Notes: generated by a model from the sequence alone, not told the origin. Positions 15,692 to 23,808 are shown, counted from the first letter of the stretch. The stretch is 36,353 nt of DNA from an uncultured Christensenella sp. (GCA_910578245.1 CAJTPC010000014.1:1-36353), one strand, 5' to 3'. Program-made: numbers and translations.

Positions 15692-17371
15692 ATGAAAAAC
15701 ATCAAATTTATTTTTTTAGCGCTACTGTTGTGCGTGTGCATGGTATTTACCGCAGTAGCTTGTAAACCCACAGAACCTCAACATGAGCATTCTTATGGCG
15801 AATGGCAGACGGTAAAAGAAGCAGATTGCACTAATAAAGGCGAGAAAAAGCGCGTTTGCTCAGGATGTAATGACGAGCAAGTTGAAGAAATAGCGCCTTT
15901 AGGGCATGATTTTAGAGATACGTACGTAGGCGATGCAAATTCGCATTGGCGTGTATGCTCTCGATGCAACGTCAGCGATAGCAAGTCGGAGCACGTTTAC
16001 GTTGACGGCAAATGTACGCTGTGCGATAGATTGGAGCCCACCGCAAGCCTTGCTTACAACAAGATAGAAGGCGGATATGAAGTCGTAGGATTTTTGGAAG
16101 GCGAAAGCGATACGAATATCGTTGTTGCAGAAGAAATTAACGGAGAGCCCGTTATAGCCATAGCTAAGAGCGCTTTTAGCTCTAAGCCTATAGTATCGGT
16201 TGTTTTGCCTGACAGTATAAAAAACATTGGCAATCAAGCCTTCTATGCGTGTGCTTCGCTGAAAAAATTCCATATGGGCAACTCAGTGGAAAGCGTAGGA
16301 GATTTTGCGTTCCAGCAGGCGGGTATTAGCGATATGACGATATCTCAAAGTCTTAAAGAAATAGGTCAATACGCATTTTCCGTAATGCCGAATTTGACAA
16401 ATGTCGTTATACCCGCCACTGTAGAGAAAGTGGGCAAGTACGCATTCTATGCGAGCGGATTGCAAAGAGTAGATATTAGAGGAACTGTAATAGGCGATGG
16501 AATGTTCAGGGCTTGTTCTTCACTCAGTTCTATAAAGTTCAATGACGATATGACAGAGATTCCAAATACGTATGCTTTTAGGGAGTGTACCTCGCTCGTA
16601 AAGGTTACTTTGCCAAAGAGTTTGATAAAATTGGGAAGTTGCGCTTTTTACAATTGCACAGCTTTAGAAGAGGTAGTTATGGCGCCGGCTTTGGAAGTAA
16701 TTGGCGATAGAGCATTCTATTCTACGGCAATTTCGTCGATAGAATTGCCTCAAACTTTGAAAGAGATTAAAGGCTACGCTTTCCAATACTGCAAGTCGCT
16801 GGAAACAGTTAATATACCTGCAGGGGTAGTTGGAATAGGTACGTATTCATTTGCCGGTAGCGGTCTAAAAAACGCTGTCATAAATAGCGCAGTGATAAGC
16901 GATAGAGCTTTTAGTAATTGTGTGTCACTGGAAAGTATTAAATTGGGAGCGAGCGTAAGATGGATAGAAACGCGCGCATTTGACGGATGTACATCTTTGA
17001 CAAACGTGGATATGAAAGAAAAAAGTGAAATAGGTCTAGATATACGAGAATATGCGTTTAATAACTGCACCTCGTTGCAATCCATCACTCTTAATGCGGG
17101 AGTATTTGGAATAAGGCCGTACGTCTTCAACGGCTGTAGCGCATTGACAAGTGTGGAATTTATCACCGAAGCCGATACGCAATGGTATACTTTGAAGGTA
17201 ATAAACGACACGTATGATTATACTATTCAGGCTTTCGACAAAGAAGAATTAGAGCCCACGCTTATTGACGTGTCTAATCCGCAAGCCAACGCTACTGCAT
17301 TGAAAAACAATACGTCTTTATTATGGCGAAACAGGGCAATTGTGTACAATCCAATTTATCCTAAGTATTGA
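15692..17371 (+). CDS. BspA-like leucine-rich repeat lipoprotein with CxxC motifs
   Basis: 559 residues. The N-terminus is a lipoprotein-like signal (hydrophobic residues 5-23, Cys at 24 in TAVACKP), so it is probably anchored outside the membrane. Residues 30-115 carry His/Trp/Cys segments with three CxxC pairs (CSGC, CSRC, CTLC), a pattern seen near the N-terminus of clostridial surface proteins and likely binding metal. The rest has about 15 repeats of the LRR_5/BspA type, each with an xxAFxxC-like step (NQAFYAC, TYAFREC, SCAFYNC, GYAFQYC, EYAFNNC). Such proteins often take part in adhesion or surface interactions; no specific partner can be given. GGGAG precedes the ATG, and a TTGCTA-17-TATATA promoter may start at 15627. 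Confidence 0.88.
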   Translation: MKNIKFIFLALLLCVCMVFTAVACKPTEPQHEHSYGEWQTVKEADCTNKGEKKRVCSGCNDEQVEEIAPLGHDFRDTYVGDANSHWRVCSRCNVSDSKSEHVYVDGKCTLCDRLEPTASLAYNKIEGGYEVVGFLEGESDTNIVVAEEINGEPVIAIAKSAFSSKPIVSVVLPDSIKNIGNQAFYACASLKKFHMGNSVESVGDFAFQQAGISDMTISQSLKEIGQYAFSVMPNLTNVVIPATVEKVGKYAFYASGLQRVDIRGTVIGDGMFRACSSLSSIKFNDDMTEIPNTYAFRECTSLVKVTLPKSLIKLGSCAFYNCTALEEVVMAPALEVIGDRAFYSTAISSIELPQTLKEIKGYAFQYCKSLETVNIPAGVVGIGTYSFAGSGLKNAVINSAVISDRAFSNCVSLESIKLGASVRWIETRAFDGCTSLTNVDMKEKSEIGLDIREYAFNNCTSLQSITLNAGVFGIRPYVFNGCSALTSVEFITEADTQWYTLKVINDTYDYTIQAFDKEELEPTLIDVSNPQANATALKNNTSLLWRNRAIVYNPIYPKY

Positions 17372-17389
17372 CGGTTATTCTAATTTTGT

Positions 17390-17418
17390 TTGCAGTATAG
17401 AGATTGTTATGTTAGAAT
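17390..17418 (+). promoter_or_regulatory. Candidate promoter giving a leaderless mRNA for the small lipoprotein
   Basis: TTGCAG (17390-17395), 17 bases, TAGAAT (17413-17418). The expected start of transcription falls at about 17425, the first base of the ATG. No ribosome site is visible upstream of that ATG, which agrees with a leaderless transcript. The -35 box is weak. Confidence 0.5.
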
Positions 17419-17424
17419 TATAAT

Positions 17425-17865
17425 ATGGCTTATGCAAATAAGAGAAAAAAAGTATTTATAATTACCGTTGTAGCAATCATTGCCGTGATAGCGCTCGTCA
17501 GTATCGTCGGTTGTTCAATAAACGGATTTGAGAAAGACGACTTTGAGTTTACTATCACAAGCATACGGGTAGACGGCAATAAGGTTACGGTCGTAGCTCA
17601 ATTGAAGAACAACTCGTGGCGCAACGGCAGGGTAGTTAGTAGCGGATTAATTCACATCGTATATGAAGACGAAGACGGAAATCCTGAATGGGGGATTGCT
17701 TCTATAGCGATAAATAATTGGATTAATTGCAAGCAAAAGATAACAAAAACTCAAGAATATACATTGGAAAAGGGGCGGTACACGATAAAGGCGTTAGCCA
17801 ATTTCTCTTGTAACAATAATAAAGACAAATTTCATTACATAGTTGAAGCAACTGTAGAAATATAA
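17425..17865 (+). CDS. Small predicted lipoprotein of unknown function
   Basis: 146 residues. A basic start (NKRKK) is followed by a strong hydrophobic stretch (residues 10-29) ending in the lipobox IVGC, with Cys 30 as the likely lipid-bearing residue. The exported part is small and beta-rich in character (FEFTITSIRVDGNKVTVVAQLKNNSW, later YTLEKGRYTIKALANF), like an immunoglobulin-style or DUF-type domain. I do not recognise a family. There is no ribosome site, and the -10 box sits 6 bases before the ATG. The gene lies 53 bases after the leucine-rich repeat lipoprotein, and a bidirectional terminator follows. Confidence 0.72.
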   Translation: MAYANKRKKVFIITVVAIIAVIALVSIVGCSINGFEKDDFEFTITSIRVDGNKVTVVAQLKNNSWRNGRVVSSGLIHIVYEDEDGNPEWGIASIAINNWINCKQKITKTQEYTLEKGRYTIKALANFSCNNNKDKFHYIVEATVEI

Positions 17866-17896
17866 TTTACATGCGCAAAAATTTATTTTAATCTTA

Positions 17897-17929
17897 AAAA
17901 AAGACTATTCGTGTCGAATAGTCTTTTTT
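17897..17929. terminator. Bidirectional terminator between convergent genes
   Basis: A perfect 15-bp stem (AAAAAAGACTATTCG 17897-17911 with CGAATAGTCTTTTTT 17915-17929) has a TGT loop, with A and T runs on opposite sides. It can stop both the lipoprotein transcript and the malic enzyme transcript coming from the right. Confidence 0.92.
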
Positions 17930-17960
17930 AATAACTGTAACGTAATGGCGAAATAATTTC

Positions 17961-18149
17961 TTAGATTCTTGCGACTCCCGTCTTTTTTGCGGAGTCGGCT
18001 ACCGCCTTCGCCACCGTTTCGCCTATGCGCTTGTCAAAAGCCATTGGGAGAATATAGTCGGGATTGAGTTCTTCGTCGCTTACTAGACTTGCGATTGCTT
18101 TAGCGGCTGCCATCTTCATATCCTCGTTGATTTCCTTAGCTCTTACGTC
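17961..18149 (-). pseudogene. Out-of-frame 3' end of the malic enzyme gene
   Basis: In another frame, directly beyond the frameshift, the minus strand reads DVRAKEINEDMKMAAAKAIA and continues to a natural stop at 17961-17963, 62 residues in all. This is the expected C-terminal part of a malic enzyme, where the family reads FRGALDxRA...INEEMKxAA. The upstream frame reads FPGIFRGG and then RKS-stop. The junction fits a loss of 5 bases within GGC-GCN-CTN-GAC. The remnant shows no further damage, so the mutation is either recent or an assembly error. Confidence 0.85.
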
Positions 18150-19125
18150 CGCCTCTGAATATACCGGGGAATGCCAGTACGTTGTTGATTTGGTTGGGGA
18201 AGTCGCTACGTCCTGTGCCTACGACCTTTGCTCCCGCTTGCTTAGCAAGTTCCGGCATAATTTCCGGCACGGGATTAGCCATTGCCATTACTATTGCGTC
18301 TTTTGCCATAGAGCGTACCATATCTTGCGTAACTATTCCCGGGGCAGAAACTCCTATGAGAATATCTGCGCCTTTCATTGCGTCGGTGAGAGTGCCTTGA
18401 CGGCGGTTTTTGTTGGTAATTTCTACGATTTCCTCATTGCCTTTCGGTTCGTTTACGCCCTTGCAGATTATGCCTTTGCGGTTGCATACAAGTATATCTT
18501 TTACGCCCAATTTGTTGAGAAGTTTTGCTATTGCGCTACCTGCAGCGCCGGCTCCGCTAAAAGTAACCGTTACGTCTTTCCAATCTTTGCCTACGATTTT
18601 GAGCGCGTTTATGAGCGCGGCGGCGGTTACTACGGCGGTGCCGTGTTGGTCGTCATGGAATATTGGAATATCCGTACATTCTTTGAGTTTTTTCTCAATC
18701 TCAAAACATCTAGGAGCGGATATGTCTTCAAGGTTGACACCGCCGAAACTACCCGAAATTAGAGCTACGGTCTTTACTATATCATCGACTTCTTTGGACT
18801 TTACGCAGATTGGTATAGCGTCAACTCCGCCGAATTCCTTAAAGAGTACGCATTTGCCTTCCATTACGGGCATACCTGCTTCCGGACCTATATCTCCAAG
18901 TCCAAGCACTGCCGTTCCGTCGGTTACGACAGCTACGGTATTCCAGCGCCTTGTTAGGTCGTATGACTTGTCTACGTCTTTTTGTATTTCAAGACAGGCT
19001 TGCGCTACGCCGGGGGTATAGGCAAGGGATAAGTCCTCCTTATTCTGCACTTTAGCTCTCGCAACAACTTCAAGTTTTCCCTTCCACTCATAGTGTTTTT
19101 TGAGCGATTCTTTCATATAATCCAT
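18136..19125 (-). CDS. NAD(P)-dependent malic enzyme, C-terminally truncated by a frameshift
   Basis: 329 residues are readable. Malic enzyme converts malate to pyruvate and CO2, reducing NAD or NADP. The N-terminus MKESLKKHYEWKGKLEV, the motif DLSLAYTPGVAQAC, the catalytic-region VTDGTAVLGLGDIGPEAGMP, the metal-binding FHDDQHGTA and the nucleotide-binding TFSGAGAAGSAIAKLL are all present and intact. The frame fails after PNQINNVLAFPGIFRG, where the last 62 residues lie in another frame (17961-18149); a repaired protein would have about 391-393 residues. The ATG at 19125 follows AGGAGA. The missing part forms C-terminal helices of the NAD domain, so the short product may be unstable or inactive. 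Confidence 0.9.
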   Translation of the reverse strand: MDYMKESLKKHYEWKGKLEVVARAKVQNKEDLSLAYTPGVAQACLEIQKDVDKSYDLTRRWNTVAVVTDGTAVLGLGDIGPEAGMPVMEGKCVLFKEFGGVDAIPICVKSKEVDDIVKTVALISGSFGGVNLEDISAPRCFEIEKKLKECTDIPIFHDDQHGTAVVTAAALINALKIVGKDWKDVTVTFSGAGAAGSAIAKLLNKLGVKDILVCNRKGIICKGVNEPKGNEEIVEITNKNRRQGTLTDAMKGADILIGVSAPGIVTQDMVRSMAKDAIVMAMANPVPEIMPELAKQAGAKVVGTGRSDFPNQINNVLAFPGIFRGGRKS

Positions 19126-19254
19126 AAAGATTTCTCCTAAATTTTATTGCAATGATAGTTTAACATATATTTTTAATTTTGGAAATAGAAATACAATATA
19201 TTTATAAAATTACATAGATAAACTAATTATTAAGATATGATTTGGCATTTTATA

Positions 19255-19303
19255 TTGACAATTGATTGATTTGTATGTAAAATAAATACTATGGTAAAAC
19301 CAT
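19255..19303 (+). promoter_or_regulatory. Promoter and possible operator of the ABC importer
   Basis: TTGACA (19255-19260), 17 bases, TAAAAT (19278-19283). At the expected start of transcription lies ATGGTAAAACCAT (19291-19303), a 13-base inverted repeat of ATGGT and ACCAT around AAA, well placed for a repressor. No T-box or long leader is present before the ATG at 19321. Confidence 0.72.
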
Positions 19304-19320
19304 TATAAAAGGAGAAAAAT

Positions 19321-20283
19321 ATGAGAAAGATTGTCGTAGCAGTTTTATTAATTGCAATTATGTTGTGTTCGATATGCGCTTTTGCAGGTTGTACGCCTGC
19401 GGATTATAAAGTTGGTATCGTTCAACACATTGAGCACATTGCGCTTGACAAGTCAAACGAAGGATTTAGAAACAAACTTACCGAACTAATGAAAGCAGAC
19501 GGCAAAACCGTTAAATTTTATGTTAGAAACGCTAACGGCGATACGACTAACAACACTACTGCGGCAGACACGCTCGTTGCTCAAAGAGTAGATTTGATTT
19601 TTGCAATTTCGACGCCGTCCGCGCAAGCCGTACAGGCGTCAACAAGCGAGTCTAAAATTCCCGTAGTATTCAGCGCTGTTACTTCTGCAACAGAGGCAGA
19701 TTTGACGGCTGAAAACGTTACGGGCACAACAGACTTAAACGACATTAAAAAACAAATTGATTTGATGATAGAACTTGTTCCAAACGCAAAGAAATTCGGA
19801 GTAATGTACACGACGAGCGAACAAAATTCCATTATACAAAAGAATATGGCAAAGAATTATATAGAGAGCAAGGGCATAACTTTTGTAGACGGCGGTATTA
19901 CTGAGACGGATCAAATAGAGCAAGTATTCAAAACTTTCCAAAGCCAAAAGGTCGATTGCATATATATTCCGACTGATAATAAGTTGGCGACGGCAGCCGA
20001 TACCGTTCACGCATTCAATCTTTCCACTGAATCATATCTTCCGATAGTTTGCGGAGAAGGCGGAATGAACGACATTTGCGGTATCGCAACTTACGGCGTT
20101 GATTATTACGCTATTGGAGCGAGAGCAGGCGAGATGGCTTATGAAATTCTTACGGGCAAAAAATCTATCAAAGATATACCCGTTGAGAATCCGACCGGTT
20201 TTGAGCTTTCTGTAAACAAAACCGTGGCAAAAGCTATAGGCTTTACAATTCCTCAGTCGGTATTGGATAAGTTAAGTAAATAA
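19321..20283 (+). CDS. ABC importer substrate-binding lipoprotein, TrpX-like
   Basis: 320 residues. A signal sequence with Cys 24 in FAGCTP marks an exported lipoprotein. The body fits the ABC_sub_bind family (tryptophan/tyrosine-type binding proteins such as TrpX): YKVGIVQHIEHIALDKSNEGF at the start, LIFAISTPSAQAVQA, IPVVFSAVTSATEADL, VTGTTDLNDIKKQIDLM, and a late YGVDYYAIGARAGEMAYEIL. It is followed by a permease and an ATPase of the same system. The substrate is probably an aromatic amino acid or related compound, inferred only from the family. AAGGAGA lies just before the ATG. Confidence 0.9.
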   Translation: MRKIVVAVLLIAIMLCSICAFAGCTPADYKVGIVQHIEHIALDKSNEGFRNKLTELMKADGKTVKFYVRNANGDTTNNTTAADTLVAQRVDLIFAISTPSAQAVQASTSESKIPVVFSAVTSATEADLTAENVTGTTDLNDIKKQIDLMIELVPNAKKFGVMYTTSEQNSIIQKNMAKNYIESKGITFVDGGITETDQIEQVFKTFQSQKVDCIYIPTDNKLATAADTVHAFNLSTESYLPIVCGEGGMNDICGIATYGVDYYAIGARAGEMAYEILTGKKSIKDIPVENPTGFELSVNKTVAKAIGFTIPQSVLDKLSK

Positions 20284-20297
20284 TTTATAAATATATT

Positions 20298-20317
20298 GCG
20301 GACGGATATCCGTCCGC
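20298..20317. promoter_or_regulatory. Perfect 20-bp palindrome between binding-protein and permease genes
   Basis: GCGGACGGATATCCGTCCGC is a perfect, GC-rich dyad 14 bases after the binding-protein stop and 20 bases before the permease ATG. It lacks a T run, so it is more likely an mRNA-stabilising or partly attenuating hairpin that lets the binding protein be made in excess than a full terminator. Confidence 0.75.
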
Positions 20318-20337
20318 AAACACAAGGGAAAATAATA

Positions 20338-21447
20338 ATGGTATTTTTAGAGACTTTTTTGAGCGGTACCAATCAAGGCTTACTGTGGGCTATTATGGCG
20401 ATAGGAGTATACATATCCTATCGTATTCTTGATTTTGCCGATTTGACAGTTGAGGGTAGTTTTGCTACGGGTGGAGCAACTGCGGCAATAATAATGACGT
20501 TGAGTAAGGATTTTGTTAAGCAAGGTTCCGTACAAGGTGTGCTTATGGCAGTCGTTGCGCTTTTAGTGGCTATGATACTCGGAGGATTGGCGGGACTTAT
20601 CACGGGACTTTTGAACACAAAACTCAAGATTGCGCCTATATTGTCAGGTATTTTGACTATGACCGGACTATATTCCATAAATATGCTTATTATGGGTCTA
20701 GGCTCCGGCAATGTAAAAGCAAATCTCGGACTTGGAAGCGTCGGTACTTTGTTTACGAAGATAAGCGAATTTATGCCAATAGGACGCAATTGGGTCATCT
20801 TTATTGTGGGACTATTAGCAGTTGCCGCCGTTATTGCGCTTATATACTGGTTTTTCGGCACAGAAACGGGTAGCGCAATGCGCGCGACGGGCAACAATGA
20901 GAAGATGGCTAAGGCGCAGGGCATTAACACGCAAGGCTCAAAGATTCTCGGCTTGGCGCTTTCCAATGCATTAGTAGCTCTTTCAGGCGCAATGATAACT
21001 TTTCAACAAAGCAACGCAACCAATACTATGGGCGTTGGTTCTATAGTTGCAGGTTTGGCGGCAATAATAATCGGCGAAGGTATAATTTCGGGGAAATTCC
21101 CGTTTTGGGTAAGACTTATAAGCGTTGCGCTTGGCAGTATAATTTACCGTATAATAATATCATTTATATATTTGGCAGGGGTAAGTCCAGAGTACGTTAA
21201 ATTGTTGACCGCAATTCTGGTAGTAGTAGCATTGTCGATACCGATGATAAAAGACAAGGTCAGTAAAGTATCTCGCAAATCAAAAAAAGACAATAACAAT
21301 ACTCCGACGGGAAGCGAAGACCTTGCAAATAAAGAAAATATTGCGACCGATTCAGACGTAAGCGAAGAATTGCGCCAAGCGACGACTCAAGACGGTATGT
21401 CGCAAACTACTGCAGACGAGGATACGCAACTCGCCAAGGAGGTGTGA
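20338..21447 (+). CDS. ABC importer permease, TrpY-like
   Basis: 369 residues from the ATG at 20338; the in-frame TTG at 20296 was rejected because it lies ahead of the palindrome, and AAGGGA precedes the ATG. About eight to nine hydrophobic segments fit the branched-chain amino acid/ribose-type permease family: ISYRILDFADLTVEGSFATG at the start, GLLNTKLKIAPILSGILTMTGLYSINMLIMG, and TGSAMRATGNNEKMAKAQGIN, the cytoplasmic loop that contacts the ATPase. The last 60 or so residues are a highly polar Ser/Thr/Asn/Asp-rich tail after the final helix, which is unusual for the family. AAGGAGGTG for the ATPase gene lies in the final codons. Confidence 0.9.
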   Translation: MVFLETFLSGTNQGLLWAIMAIGVYISYRILDFADLTVEGSFATGGATAAIIMTLSKDFVKQGSVQGVLMAVVALLVAMILGGLAGLITGLLNTKLKIAPILSGILTMTGLYSINMLIMGLGSGNVKANLGLGSVGTLFTKISEFMPIGRNWVIFIVGLLAVAAVIALIYWFFGTETGSAMRATGNNEKMAKAQGINTQGSKILGLALSNALVALSGAMITFQQSNATNTMGVGSIVAGLAAIIIGEGIISGKFPFWVRLISVALGSIIYRIIISFIYLAGVSPEYVKLLTAILVVVALSIPMIKDKVSKVSRKSKKDNNNTPTGSEDLANKENIATDSDVSEELRQATTQDGMSQTTADEDTQLAKEV

Positions 21448-21448
21448 T

Positions 21449-22366
21449 ATGTTGGAACTTCAAGGTATTCACAAGACTTTCAATATAGGCACGGTCAATG
21501 AGAAAAAAGCGCTGGTAGATCTCAACCTGAAAATCAATGACGGAGATTTTATAACCGTAATTGGCGGTAATGGCGCGGGTAAATCTACAATGCTCAACAT
21601 TATTGCAGGTGTGTTTACTCCCGAAGAGGGCAAGATTACGATTGACGGAGTCGAAGTTAAGAAGAAAAAGTCTGCAAAAAAATATAGTTCCGTTAAAGGA
21701 AACGCCAACGAAAACGAAGTCGATTCTGCAGAGAATACCGTAGTTGAAAACCAAGAAGATAATTCTACGGTTCTTGACATAACCAAAATGCCCGAGTATA
21801 AGCGCGCGTCTATGATAGGCAGAGTTTTTCAAGACCCTATGGTAGGTACTGCGGCAAATATGAGTATCGAAGAGAATTTGGCGCTTGCCAACAGACGCGG
21901 AAAAATGCGCGGACTTCGTTGGAATATTAAAAAAGAAGAGAGAGAATACTTTAGGGAAAAACTCAAAATGCTCGATCTTAATCTTGAAGACAGACTTACT
22001 ACTAAGGTGGGATTGCTTTCTGGCGGACAAAGACAGGCGTTGACGTTGCTTATGGCGTCGCTTATCAAGCCGAAGGTATTGCTTCTTGACGAGCATACTG
22101 CGGCGCTTGACCCAAAGACGGCGAGCAAAGTATTGAGTCTTACCGAAGAGATTACGAGCAAAGATAAGATTACTACCGTTATGATAACTCACAATATGAA
22201 GGACGCTATAACGTACGGCAACAGACTTATTATGATGATGAACGGCTCTATTATATACGACGTAAGCGGAGAAGAAAAGAAAAATCTTACCGTCAAAGAC
22301 TTGCTTCTTAAGTTTGAGCAAAACAGCGACGACGAATTTGCCAACGACCGTATGCTTTTGTCTTAA
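21449..22366 (+). CDS. ABC importer ATPase, TrpZ-like, with a hydrophilic insert
   Basis: 305 residues, longer than the roughly 255-265 expected. Walker A is GGNGAGKST (39-47), the Q-loop Gln is 128 (GRVFQDPMVGT), the signature is LSGGQ (190-194), Walker B is LLLDE (D214, E215) and the switch His is 248. All catalytic parts are present. An insert of about 35 residues (about 71-106: KKKKSAKKYSS, then Asn/Glu/Asp-rich sequence) sits between Walker A and the Q-loop, where the family normally has a short connection. It couples ATP hydrolysis to the permease encoded upstream, whose stop lies 1 base before this start. Confidence 0.92.
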   Translation: MLELQGIHKTFNIGTVNEKKALVDLNLKINDGDFITVIGGNGAGKSTMLNIIAGVFTPEEGKITIDGVEVKKKKSAKKYSSVKGNANENEVDSAENTVVENQEDNSTVLDITKMPEYKRASMIGRVFQDPMVGTAANMSIEENLALANRRGKMRGLRWNIKKEEREYFREKLKMLDLNLEDRLTTKVGLLSGGQRQALTLLMASLIKPKVLLLDEHTAALDPKTASKVLSLTEEITSKDKITTVMITHNMKDAITYGNRLIMMMNGSIIYDVSGEEKKNLTVKDLLLKFEQNSDDEFANDRMLLS

Positions 22367-22394
22367 CGGCGGCGATAGGTTTTAATAGGTATGG

Positions 22395-22424
22395 AATTGG
22401 GCTTTTCATTTGAGAAGCCCAATT
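22395..22424 (+). terminator. Terminator of the ABC importer operon
   Basis: AATTGGGCTTTTC (22395-22407) pairs with GAGAAGCCCAATT (22412-22424) over 13 bp, including one G-T pair, with loop ATTT. TTAATTTT-like sequence follows. Confidence 0.82.
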
Positions 22425-22450
22425 TAATTTTCAGTAAATAGTCAAACGTA

Positions 22451-22479
22451 TTGCTTTATTTTACAAATTATAGTATAAT
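22451..22479 (+). promoter_or_regulatory. Promoter of tilS predicting a leaderless mRNA
   Basis: TTGCTT (22451-22456), 17 bases, TATAAT (22474-22479). The expected transcription start (about 22486) is the first base of the tilS ATG. No ribosome site is visible between the -10 box and the ATG. Confidence 0.65.
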
Positions 22480-22485
22480 ATAGAT

Positions 22486-23784
22486 ATGCTGGATAAGTGT
22501 ACGATGGACTACTTAAAATCTTTTGATAAGTTGGCTTTGGCAATCAGCGGTGGAAGAGATTCTATGGCATTGTTACATTGGTTTTGCAACAACTTCTCTA
22601 AAGATAAGTTTTTTGTTGTTACCGTACATCACAATTTGCGCGGTGACGAGGGCAGAAGAGATAGAGATTTCGTTGTGGAGTACTGTAAGTCGCAAGGGGT
22701 GGAATGCAAGGTGTACGAAGAGGATATTCCGGCGTTTTGCAAAGCCTGCGGATATACTGTTGAGCAGGGCGCGAGGATAAGGCGACGACAGATTTTTGCC
22801 GACGCAGTCCAAGCTAAAGAAGCCCAGAGAGTGGTCACGGCGCACCATGAGCAAGATCAAGTTGAGAGCATTCTTATGCACATATTCCGCGGAAGCGGTA
22901 TCAAGGGCTTAAGGGGTATGGCGATGGACGACGGCGTATTGCTCAGACCTATGCTAAGCGTGTCCAGAGAGCAAATCGAGGAGTATATATCCAAGTTGGA
23001 TATCCCATACGTTGACGACTCATCCAACGATAGCGAGGACTATACGCGCAATAAATTGAGATTGCAGATCATGCCTTTGATAAGACAGGCGTACGGTGGC
23101 GCGGACAACAACGTTTTGCGACTGTCTGAGCGAGCAAAAGAGATATGCGAGTATTTGGACAGACAAAGCAAAAGTTTTGACTTAAGGCAAGACGGCGTAT
23201 ACGTTCCTATCGGCGTTTTGCAGGGAGAGAGAGTAATCGCTACGAATACCGTTATAAACGCAGTGGACGAAATCACTACCAGAGTGGATTTGACGCAAAA
23301 GCATATAGACGCAATAATCGCGCTAAAGGATAGGGAAAACGGAGCAAGTATAAATTTGCCTTTTTCTCTTACGGCGCATAAGCAAGGAGATTTTATCGTT
23401 TTGGTTAAAATGCAGAGCGATATAAAATATTGCGGAATTGTAGACGATTACGGCGATTACGACTTGGGCGAATCAGTCTTGCGAATTTCTAATGAAAAAG
23501 TAGGAGTTTTGCGTTGCGACTTTGACAAGTTAAAGGGGTGCGAAATACGCAATAGGCGAGATGGCGATAGTTTTAGGAGATATAAAGGAGGCAATAAGAG
23601 TTTAGGCGACTATTTGACGGATATAAAAGTCCCTAAGCGGAGCAGAGAGAGCGTAGTTGTACTTGCAAAGGATAGTACCGTGTACGCTCTTCCGCAATAC
23701 GAAATTGCCGATGCGGTCAAGATTGACGAGGATACGAAGAACGTTGCGTATATTGCAATAGTCCCAAAGTCAACGAATAATTAA
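22486..23784 (+). CDS. tilS: tRNA(Ile)-lysidine synthase
   Basis: 432 residues. It modifies C34 of tRNA-Ile(CAU) to lysidine with lysine and ATP, so that AUA is read as Ile. The PP-loop motif SGGRDS is at 21-26, followed by VTVHHNLRGDEGRRD and the conserved VTAHHEQDQVESILMHIFRGSGIKGLRGM. RPMLSVSREQIEEY and the C-terminal domain with GDYLTDIKVPKRSR complete the TilS layout. The order tilS-hpt is typical for Firmicutes. The start is set at ATG 22486; translation seems to lack a Shine-Dalgarno signal. It heads a run of five close genes through 27983. Confidence 0.95.
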   Translation: MLDKCTMDYLKSFDKLALAISGGRDSMALLHWFCNNFSKDKFFVVTVHHNLRGDEGRRDRDFVVEYCKSQGVECKVYEEDIPAFCKACGYTVEQGARIRRRQIFADAVQAKEAQRVVTAHHEQDQVESILMHIFRGSGIKGLRGMAMDDGVLLRPMLSVSREQIEEYISKLDIPYVDDSSNDSEDYTRNKLRLQIMPLIRQAYGGADNNVLRLSERAKEICEYLDRQSKSFDLRQDGVYVPIGVLQGERVIATNTVINAVDEITTRVDLTQKHIDAIIALKDRENGASINLPFSLTAHKQGDFIVLVKMQSDIKYCGIVDDYGDYDLGESVLRISNEKVGVLRCDFDKLKGCEIRNRRDGDSFRRYKGGNKSLGDYLTDIKVPKRSRESVVVLAKDSTVYALPQYEIADAVKIDEDTKNVAYIAIVPKSTNN

Positions 23785-23808
23785 AGCAAAAATACTAAGG
23801 AATACGAT

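Noticed and set aside
18064..18762. Long plus-strand open frames over the malic enzyme region (also 18410-19021)
   Set aside because: They lie antisense to a clearly recognisable malic enzyme and translate to compositionally odd, Tyr/Cys- or Ser/Pro-rich sequences without a family pattern or ribosome site.
20296..20337. TTG start extending the permease by 14 residues
   Set aside because: It would translate the perfect palindrome, has no ribosome site, and the ATG at 20338 has AAGGGA in front and begins the expected first membrane segment.
21407..22321. 304-codon minus-strand open frame across the ABC importer ATPase gene
   Set aside because: It mirrors the ATPase coding sequence; the translation is rich in Phe, Tyr and His with no family match.
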